DNA from: JACRAR01 sp041674385 | GTDB taxonomy: Bacteria; Pseudomonadota; Gammaproteobacteria; Burkholderiales; Rhodocyclaceae | Assembly: GCA_041674385.1 (NCBI GenBank) | Contig: JBAYVU010000047.1 | Span: 1 to 23,143, forward strand | Length of the DNA: 23,143 nt | Direction of reading: 5' to 3' | In this document: positions 6,517 to 12,248 of the stretch, piece by piece | Layout: each line of letters opens with the position of its first letter | How positions within the stretch are numbered: the first letter of the stretch is position 1 | Notes under the pieces: generated by a model | Told to the model about the DNA's origin: nothing | The model's input: the letters and a program-made list of their open reading frames with translations, nothing else | Database searches by the model: none | Program-made: the position numbers and the translations under genes

Positions 6517-7526
6517 GTATTAACAGACGACAAATCCATGCGGGCGGCAATCCGTTCAGGAAGTTTGTTACGAGCAGCCTTGGCAGCTTGTTCAAGTGCG
6601 CAATAAAAAGCCAGCACATCGGCCGAACCGTGGCTTTTGACGACAATTCCTTTCAGGCCAAGCAGACTGGCACCGTTGTAACGACGGGGATCAAAGCGAT
6701 GCTTGAAAGCGTTCAGTACGGGCATTGCAATCAGAGCAGCCATGCGGGTCAGGAAGTTTCGATTGAATTCCTCGCGTAACGCAGCACTCATCATACGAGC
6801 GACACCCTCGGAAGCCTTGAGAGTCACATTGCCGACAAAACCATCGCAGACGACGAGATCCACGGTTCCCTTATAGATATCGTCACCCTCAACATTGCCA
6901 TAAAAATTGAGTCCGCTTGCTCTGAGCAAGTCGCCAGCGCGCTTGACCACCTCATTGCCCTTGATATCCTCTTCGCCGATATTTAGCAGTCCAACTTTGG
7001 GTCGATCCTTATGCTCGAGCGCTGAAATCAACATCGAGCCCATAATGCCGAACTGCAGCAGATGCTCTGGCTGGCAATCGACATTTGCGCCCAGATCAAG
7101 CACATACGTATGACCATGCAAGTTCGGAACAATACTGGCGATCGCTGGACGATCTATCCCCGGCAGGGTTTTCAATACAAAACGCGATATGGCCATCAAA
7201 GCGCCCGTATTGCCCGCAGAGAGCGCAGCTTGGGCCTCGGCATTCTTAACCGATTCGACGGCGACTCTCATCGAAGAGTCTTTCTTGCTGCGCAGTGCCG
7301 TGGCTATCGGTTCATCCATCGCCACCTGCTCGCTGGCATGGCGAATCGCCAGCCGCTCTCCAAATTCCATCCTGGCTTGGCCAAGCAAAGGCAGCAATTC
7401 TTCTTGCCGGCCAACCAGTATCACGGAGCAGTCAGCATCGTGACGCAAAAAATCCAGTGCAGCAGGCACCGTAACCATCGGGCCATGGTCGCCACCCATA
7501 CAATCGATGGCCAGTGTGACCGTCAT
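6513..7526 (-). CDS. plsX: PlsX, phosphate acyltransferase
   Basis: PlsX converts acyl-ACP to acyl-phosphate, the donor used by PlsY for phosphatidic acid synthesis, and acts at the inner face of the membrane. The 337-residue protein starts with AIDCMGGDHGP (residues 6-16) and has the family motifs SAGNTGALM (near 103-111), LDLGANVDC, NIGEEDIKGNE and DGFVGNVTLKASEG. The end (HGSADV and a helical tail) is normal. It lies downstream of rpmF by 73 bases, in the conserved yceD-rpmF-plsX order. Its stop overlaps the ATG of the fabH remnant, which suggests plsX and fabH were once translationally coupled. Confidence 0.97.
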   Translation of the reverse strand: MTVTLAIDCMGGDHGPMVTVPAALDFLRHDADCSVILVGRQEELLPLLGQARMEFGERLAIRHASEQVAMDEPIATALRSKKDSSMRVAVESVKNAEAQAALSAGNTGALMAISRFVLKTLPGIDRPAIASIVPNLHGHTYVLDLGANVDCQPEHLLQFGIMGSMLISALEHKDRPKVGLLNIGEEDIKGNEVVKRAGDLLRASGLNFYGNVEGDDIYKGTVDLVVCDGFVGNVTLKASEGVARMMSAALREEFNRNFLTRMAALIAMPVLNAFKHRFDPRRYNGASLLGLKGIVVKSHGSADVLAFYCALEQAAKAARNKLPERIAARMDLSSVNT

Positions 7527-7599
7527 CGCGAAAGAAACAAATACAACGACAAAGCAGGATTACCAACCATACGGCCAGCAGCACTGCAACGTCGAGCAA

Positions 7600-7779
7600 T
7601 CACTCGTCCTTGCTCTTGGTAACCTTTTTGCCACGGTAGTAGCCATTCGGGCTGATATGATGGCGCAAATGCACCTCGCCCGTGGTCGCCTCAACCGCCA
7701 GTGGCGGAGCTGAGAGAAAATCATGGGCGCGGTGCATGCCGCGCTTGGAAGGGGATTTCTTGTTCTGTTGAACGGCCAT
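7600..7779 (-). CDS. rpmF: Ribosomal protein bL32
   Basis: This 59-residue basic protein begins MAVQQNKKSPSKRGMHRAHD, the classic bL32 N-terminus, and continues with the ISPNGYYRGKKV motif. It is part of the large ribosomal subunit near the peptidyl transferase region. The start at 7779 is set by GGAG 7 bases upstream and by the family N-terminus; a longer frame from 7800 is unlikely. It is the version without zinc-binding cysteines. The gene sits 35 bases after yceD and before plsX, so ribosome and lipid synthesis genes share a transcript. Confidence 0.97.
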   Translation of the reverse strand: MAVQQNKKSPSKRGMHRAHDFLSAPPLAVEATTGEVHLRHHISPNGYYRGKKVTKSKDE

Positions 7780-7814
7780 TTCATAACTCCTCAATAACAA
7801 TCGTCAAAATATCT

Positions 7815-8309
7815 TCAGTGCTTCTTCAACTGCGCAAGCACCGTAAACGGGGAAGCGTCTGCGCTATTCTCAGCGTATTCCGGCAATACACAAAACTCAT
7901 GGCGAGGCGCAATTGGCAGGGCCAGCAACACCTCGTCTTCAACCAAAGGAAGCAACGGCTGCGCCTCCAGCGCCTCAATGGGATCGGACCGATCATCTTC
8001 CAGCGCTTCATCAGGCCAAGCCGCACCCGGCGCAACCAGTTGCAAATAGCTCCTGATCTTCAACTGAAAGGGTAATGTGGCCAAGCAGCGCTGACATTTC
8101 AGATGCAATTCGCCGGATACCTCAATCACCAGAAAAGATTTATTTTCGGCATCACACTCACCACATACCGCCCAAACCAAAGTTCCCTCATCGTCGGCGA
8201 GCACATCGGCCAAACGCTGCAAGCAGCGAACCGAGGTTTCACCGGTCATGCGACGTCCTTCACGAGCAAACTTAAGGCTATCGATGAAAAAATCGCCGAA
8301 TTGTTTCAT
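7815..8309 (-). CDS. yceD: YceD family protein (DUF177)
   Basis: This 164-residue protein has the family's LKCQRCL motif (Cys72 and Cys75). The N-terminal FIDSLKFAREGR segment is typical of betaproteobacterial members and supports the start at 8309. A more acidic C-terminal half ends in SPFTVLAQLKKH, and this ending (ASPFAVLAxLK) is conserved next to rpmF in many bacteria. E. coli YceD is linked to large-subunit rRNA accumulation, and plant relatives are needed for 23S rRNA processing; the biochemical activity is not known. It is the first gene of the operon, 18 bases or so downstream of a good promoter's predicted start. The ribosome site is weak (GGTAGGG). Confidence 0.92.
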   Translation of the reverse strand: MKQFGDFFIDSLKFAREGRRMTGETSVRCLQRLADVLADDEGTLVWAVCGECDAENKSFLVIEVSGELHLKCQRCLATLPFQLKIRSYLQLVAPGAAWPDEALEDDRSDPIEALEAQPLLPLVEDEVLLALPIAPRHEFCVLPEYAENSADASPFTVLAQLKKH

Positions 8310-8333
8310 GCCCTACCGCGATATAAATGCATA

Positions 8334-8362
8334 ATGATATTATTTTTCCCTCCTCCAGTCAA
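8334..8362 (-). promoter_or_regulatory. Sigma-70-type promoter for yceD-rpmF-plsX-fabD
   Basis: On the minus strand there is TTGACT (8357-8362), a 17-base spacer and TATCAT (8334-8339), each one base from consensus with ideal spacing. The transcript would start about 18 bases before the yceD ATG. It lies within the 78-base divergent gap, so it overlaps whatever drives maf on the other strand. Confidence 0.72.
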
Positions 8363-8387
8363 AATAAGCACTTCCGCTGCCCACTTC

Positions 8388-8999
8388 ATGAACTCCTTAA
8401 CCAGTTCGCCACAAGCTCCACAATTGCGTTTAGTCCTTGCTTCCACCTCCTCTTTTCGGCGCGAGTTGTTGGCGCGTTTGCAACTCCCGTTCGAAGTGGT
8501 TTCGCCATTAACCGACGAAACCGCCCTGCCCAACGAAACACCCGCCCAGACTGCCGAACGCTTGGCCGTCAGCAAGGCTCAGGCCGTATCGTCCCGATTT
8601 CCCGACGCTTTGATCATCGGCAGCGACCAGGTTGCCTACCGCGATGATCAAAGCTTTGGTAAACCCGGAAATCGTTCCAATGCGGTCGCGCAACTCCGGC
8701 TTATGCGCGCTAAAGAAGTCATTTTCCATACCGGTTTGTGTCTGCTGAATACCGCAACAGGACGACTACAGGTATGCGGCGTGCCCACCCTGGTTCGCTT
8801 TCGAGACCTGTCGGACAGAGAAATCGAAAGCTACCTCGATAGGGAAAACGCCCTAAATTGCGCAGGCAGTGCCAAGTCGGAAGGACTCGGCATCGCCTTG
8901 CTCGATTACCTGCGCTGTGACGATCCCACCGCGCTAATTGGTCTGCCCCTAATCGCCCTTAGCAGGATGCTGCGTGCCGAAGGAATTTCCCTGCCCTAG
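8388..8999 (+). CDS. maf: Maf/YceF-type nucleotide pyrophosphatase
   Basis: This 203-residue protein belongs to the Maf family, which hydrolyses noncanonical or modified nucleoside triphosphates to monophosphates. It has the N-terminal LVLASTSSFRRELL motif, the catalytic GSDQV, FGKPGN with the NAVAQLRLM helix, and GSAKSEGLGIALL near the end, followed by ALIGLPLIALSRML. The GSDQ form, rather than ADT, places it with E. coli YceF, which acts on 7-methyl-GTP. The ATG at 8388 gives the normal length, though no clear ribosome site precedes it. The frame is open to 8103, but the upstream part overlaps yceD antisense and is not family-like. The divergent position beside yceD is the same as in E. coli. 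It converges on sppA with only 5 bases between stops. Confidence 0.93.
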   Translation: MNSLTSSPQAPQLRLVLASTSSFRRELLARLQLPFEVVSPLTDETALPNETPAQTAERLAVSKAQAVSSRFPDALIIGSDQVAYRDDQSFGKPGNRSNAVAQLRLMRAKEVIFHTGLCLLNTATGRLQVCGVPTLVRFRDLSDREIESYLDRENALNCAGSAKSEGLGIALLDYLRCDDPTALIGLPLIALSRMLRAEGISLP

Positions 9000-9004
9000 C
9001 CCTA

Positions 9005-9955
9005 CTAACGCAGCCGAAAATTGCCCAGCGCGCCGGCAGCACCATCCGCCATATCCGCACCAAACTGTCGGGCCAGTTTTTCCGCCAGGTTCTGCTTGAC
9101 TGTGTAATCGCGGATATCTTCCGCCTTGATGACATCGCGCGCCACGGAATCGATGCTGCCGTAGGCGTCAGCCAGTCCCAGCTCGATACTTTTTTGGCCC
9201 GTCCACATCAGCCCGGTGAACATTTCCGGCGTCTCCTTGAGACGTTTGCCGCGCCCCTTGCGCACGACATCGACAAATTGCTTGTGAATTTCGTCGAGCA
9301 TCACCTGTGCATGTTCTTTTTGAATGCCATCCTGCGGCGAGAAAGGATCGAGAAACCCTTTATTCTTGCCCGCGGTAAGCAATCTTCGTTCGACGCCAAG
9401 TTTTTCCATGGTACCTGTGAATCCGAAGCCATCCATCAGCACGCCGATAGAACCGACGATGCTGGCTTTATTGACGAAAATCTTGTCAGCCGCCACCGCC
9501 ACATAGTAGCCACCGGAGGCACAAACATCCTCGACCACCACATAAAACGGAATATTGGGAAACTTGGCACGCAAGCGTCCGATTTCGTCATTTATCATGC
9601 CCGACTGTACCGGGCTGCCGCCCGGACTGTTAATGCGTAGGATCACACCCTGCGTGCCTTTGTCCTCGAAGGCCGATTGCAGCGCAGCCATGACACGTTC
9701 AGCGCTGGCATCGCCCTTGGCCTGGATGACCCCTGTCATTTGCACCAAAGCGGTATGCTTTGAGCCATCGCCGAGTTTTTCGGCCGACCCGCCCCAGTCT
9801 AAAATCGCCGCCAGCATCACACCGAGATAAGCGAACCCCAGCAGCTTGAAAAATATCCCCCAGCGACGAGCCCGGCGCTGCTCCACCAGTCCTTCCAAGG
9901 CGATTTTTTCAAGAATATTGCGTTCCCAATTCGGATCGTTCTGCGATGCACCCAT
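9005..9955 (-). CDS. sppA: SppA, signal peptide peptidase (S49 family)
   Basis: This 316-residue protein is a membrane-anchored serine protease of the short SppA type, which degrades cleaved signal peptides. A positively charged N-terminus is followed by one membrane segment (about residues 33-53). The S49 domain has NSPGGSP (109-115), the catalytic Ser147 in CASGGYY, the GSIGVLM turn (168-174) and the catalytic lysine in AGKNKG (Lys197 or Lys199). The length is right for the single-domain form. The gene is the last of the rluC-HAD-sppA unit. The methyltransferase gene often found between sppA and maf in related bacteria is absent; only 5 bases remain. Confidence 0.94.
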   Translation of the reverse strand: MGASQNDPNWERNILEKIALEGLVEQRRARRWGIFFKLLGFAYLGVMLAAILDWGGSAEKLGDGSKHTALVQMTGVIQAKGDASAERVMAALQSAFEDKGTQGVILRINSPGGSPVQSGMINDEIGRLRAKFPNIPFYVVVEDVCASGGYYVAVAADKIFVNKASIVGSIGVLMDGFGFTGTMEKLGVERRLLTAGKNKGFLDPFSPQDGIQKEHAQVMLDEIHKQFVDVVRKGRGKRLKETPEMFTGLMWTGQKSIELGLADAYGSIDSVARDVIKAEDIRDYTVKQNLAEKLARQFGADMADGAAGALGNFRLR

Positions 9956-9969
9956 ACTCGATTATTCTT

Positions 9970-10146
9970 CCAGAAAGACAGGCCATTCTGTTCAACTATG
10001 GCCAAAGTGATGAACCCGTTACCGTTGCAGCATCCATCCAGACAACAGCCGCTCTCAGGTGAACCCACAGCACCATGAGTAGCGCAGGCCAAGTATAAAC
10101 CGGAATCAACAAAAACCGGCCCTGCTGCCCCCACAGTCCAGCCGAA
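9970..10146 (-). pseudogene. Rieske [2Fe-2S] protein remnant (C-terminal half)
   Basis: Directly after the HAD stop an open frame without a credible start reads FVDSGLYLACATHGAV, then SPESGCCLDGCCNGNGF, then LAIVEQNGLSFW. This follows the C-terminal half of small Rieske proteins: the second iron-sulfur ligand pair in CATHGA, a loop of the form PETGxCxGGPCxG, and a final LxVxExDGxVYW strand. The N-terminal half with the first Cys-x-His pair is missing, the GGPC segment is degraded to DGCC, and the natural stop is lost, the frame running on out of phase into sppA. Many betaproteobacteria have an intact Rieske gene here between HAD and sppA, so I read this as a dead relic. Confidence 0.72.
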
Positions 10147-10803
10147 TTAAGCGTTCTGCAACAGCCATGTGCGCATTTCCGCCACGTCAGCAACACAGCA
10201 CAGTGGCTGTTCGGCTTCCAAAACCGCACGAGGATGGGCTCCGTATGCGACTGCCAATGCCGGAACGTCAGCATTCCTGGCCATCAACAGGTCATGGGTG
10301 GTGTCCCCTATCATCAGCGTTTTTGCCGGCGCCACGTCGAATTCTTCCATGAGTTCCACAAGCATTTGCGGGTGCGGCTTGGAGTGACACTCGTCGGCGC
10401 AGCGGGAAGCATGGAAGCTTGTTCGCAGGCCGCTGTCACGAAGCGCCCGATCCAGCCCAACGCGGCTCTTGCCGGTCGCAACGGCAAGCAGAAAGCCCGC
10501 TTCGCCAAGCAGCCGAATCAAGTCGGGAATACCATCAAACAAGGTTAGTTCGTGGTCATGCGCAAGATAATGGTAACGATAACGCTCAGTCAGGTCCCGA
10601 TAGCGATCCAGCGGGAGCGCCGGAACGGCTTTTTGCAATGCATCCTGCAAGCCCAGGCCAATCACATGGCGCGCCTGCGTTTCACTTGGCGGTTCGATTG
10701 CCAAATCCCGGCATGCTGACTGAAGCGCGCCAACGATTGCAGCAGCAGAATCCATCAGCGTACCGTCCCAATCGAAGACGATCAATTTATAGTGCTTCGC
10801 CAT
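10147..10803 (-). CDS. HAD-family phosphatase (subfamily IA), rluC-linked
   Basis: This 218-residue HAD hydrolase has motif I FDWDGT (nucleophile Asp11, Asp13), motif II ATGKS, motif III lysine in CHSKPHP and motif IV GDTTHD. The cap after motif I is alpha-helical, as in phosphoglycolate phosphatase and related enzymes. It is distinct from the HAD gene at 950-1627, so the window carries two. The substrate is unknown; pipelines often call it Gph-like. I chose the ATG at 10803 because it is close to motif I and preceded by GAGAG; an ATG at 10818 is also possible. It overlaps the end of rluC by 17 bases, which implies translational coupling. Confidence 0.88.
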   Translation of the reverse strand: MAKHYKLIVFDWDGTLMDSAAAIVGALQSACRDLAIEPPSETQARHVIGLGLQDALQKAVPALPLDRYRDLTERYRYHYLAHDHELTLFDGIPDLIRLLGEAGFLLAVATGKSRVGLDRALRDSGLRTSFHASRCADECHSKPHPQMLVELMEEFDVAPAKTLMIGDTTHDLLMARNADVPALAVAYGAHPRAVLEAEQPLCCVADVAEMRTWLLQNA

Positions 10804-11725
10804 ACTCTCTCTTTTCATTACGTTCCAACAGAGCCAAAAAACCCTTAAGATCCTTGGGCAATGGGGCCTCCAGCGAAATAATCCTCTCCGTCAAGGGATG
10901 TGAAAAATTCAATTTCGCCGCATGCAGGAACATGCGTTTCAAGCCGATCTTCTGCAATTCCTTATTCAGGGAAAAGTCGCCGTATTTGTCATCGCCTGCC
11001 AAAGGATATCCGAGATGAGTCAAATGCACGCGAATCTGATGCGTGCGCCCGGTCTTGAGCTCAACCTCGAGCAAGCTGAAATTTTCCCACCGCATGAGCA
11101 ATCTGACGATGCTATGCGCTTCCTTGCCTTCCGGCGAAACAGTGACGCGCCGCTGATCATCTTCGGTCAGGTATTTGAGCAGGGGCAGGCGCACGTGCTG
11201 CAGCGGATTGTGCCATCTGCCCTTGACCAGGGTCAGGTAACGCTTGTTGATAGCGCCTTCGCGGAACGCGTCATGCAAGCGGACCAAGGCGCTTCTTTTC
11301 TTGGCAACAATCAACAAACCCGAAGTTTCGCGGTCGAGACGGTGAACAAGTTCCAGCATGCGTGCTTCTGGCCGGTGTCGGCGCAGCTGTTCAATCACGC
11401 CAAAACTGACACCGCTGCCACCGTGCACAGCCAGACCAGCCGGTTTGTCGATAACCAGCAATGACTCATCTTCATAGACAATGTCGAATTCGCGATCGGG
11501 GATCAATGCCGGGGCAATCTGGAGCTGGCTTGCAGTCACCCGAATCGGCGGTATACGCACGGCGTCGCCGGCTTGTAGCCGGTATTCCGGACCAACCCGG
11601 CCCTTGTTCACCCGGACTTCGCCGCTCCGCAGAATACGATAGACGTGGCTTTTCGGCACGCCCTTGCAGGCACGCAACAAGAAGTTGTCTATCCTTTGCC
11701 CGGCCGCTTCCTCATCAACTTCCAT
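10787..11725 (-). CDS. rluC: RluC, 23S rRNA pseudouridine synthase
   Basis: RluC makes pseudouridine at positions 955, 2504 and 2580 of 23S rRNA (E. coli numbering). The protein has an N-terminal S4 RNA-binding domain (about residues 10-75, with the PKSHVYRILRSGEVRVNKGR region), the IDKPAGLAVHGG motif and the catalytic Asp in VHRLDRETSGLL. KTGRTHQIRVHL and GDDKYGD are also present. I place the start at the ATG at 11725, giving 312 residues; the frame remains open to 11797 with a TTG and non-family sequence. No strong ribosome site is seen. The divergent position beside rne matches E. coli. It is the first gene of the rluC-HAD-sppA unit. Confidence 0.94.
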   Translation of the reverse strand: MEVDEEAAGQRIDNFLLRACKGVPKSHVYRILRSGEVRVNKGRVGPEYRLQAGDAVRIPPIRVTASQLQIAPALIPDREFDIVYEDESLLVIDKPAGLAVHGGSGVSFGVIEQLRRHRPEARMLELVHRLDRETSGLLIVAKKRSALVRLHDAFREGAINKRYLTLVKGRWHNPLQHVRLPLLKYLTEDDQRRVTVSPEGKEAHSIVRLLMRWENFSLLEVELKTGRTHQIRVHLTHLGYPLAGDDKYGDFSLNKELQKIGLKRMFLHAAKLNFSHPLTERIISLEAPLPKDLKGFLALLERNEKREYGEAL

Positions 11726-11860
11726 AAGAGTCGCGGAATCTTTGCTTAAGCCCTTAATTTGCAATATACTAGTCCTTGGTTTGCCGTCCGTTGGCAAGCG
11801 TGCCCGGTCACCCGAGGAGGTGCCGGTGGCGCACCAAAGACGTTGCCGATTGCTGCTTCT

Positions 11861-11898
11861 GCCGGATTCATAACCGGCCCTAGTGAATTCAATCCGGC
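11861..11898 (+). repeat. Inverted repeat in rne leader, 8-bp arms
   Basis: GCCGGATT at 11861-11868 pairs with AATCCGGC at 11891-11898 across a 22-base loop. An inner ATTCA/TGAAT pairing offers an alternative fold. It is not followed by a T run, so it is unlikely to be an ordinary terminator. Confidence 0.5.
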
Positions 11899-11936
11899 TT
11901 TGAGCGGGGATTATGTTCAGAAACTGGGTCCAATAT

Positions 11937-11963
11937 ATCTCGCACCTCGATATGGTGCGAGAT
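11937..11963 (+). repeat. Perfect 10-bp stem-loop in rne leader
   Basis: ATCTCGCACC (11937-11946) and GGTGCGAGAT (11954-11963) form a perfect 10-bp stem with the 7-base loop TCGATAT. No T tract follows. Its place about 285 bases upstream of the rne ATG fits a structured mRNA leader element or a regulator-binding palindrome. Confidence 0.65.
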
Positions 11964-12248
11964 TATCGCCCGCCCGCACAGCAAACCCACCAGGTTATTT
12001 CGCTCACCCGAAGCAGCGATAGTACTTGATTTGCGCGCACCGAGCACCGCAAGAATGCCCGGCTTCGAGACACTGGCAAGCTTCACACCGAACATCTCGG
12101 AGCAGATTTATAGAGACGAACACGACACTAGGTATGCCCGAGGCACCTGATAACTATGCCCCTGATATTGCAATACTGATGCCGGCCTCCCAGCCATCCA
12201 GCTGAGCGGAGGGTTTGTCTTGTCCGTGCCGTGCGCGCGGGAGCAAAC

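Larger units (their letters stand above)
11726..12248. other. 523-base rluC-rne intergenic region / probable rne leader
   Basis: No convincing protein gene is seen here. The region must hold the divergent promoters of rluC and rne and probably a long rne 5' leader, as in E. coli, where the leader mediates autoregulation by RNase E. It contains two clear inverted repeats (listed separately). It also contains a 15-codon frame (GTG at 11827, reading MAHQRRCRLLLLPDS) preceded by GAGGAGG, which could be a leader peptide but is too short to support. Candidate -10 elements include TATATT on the rluC strand near 11765 and TTTATAG near 12108 toward rne, both without good -35 partners. Confidence 0.5.

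Noticed and set aside
8103..8387. A 95-residue N-terminal extension of Maf
   Set aside because: It overlaps yceD antisense and lacks family similarity; Maf proteins begin a few residues before LVLAS.
9996..10274. A separate 92-codon minus-strand protein overlapping the HAD end
   Set aside because: It lies out of frame with the HAD gene and with the Rieske remnant, and it contains no motif.
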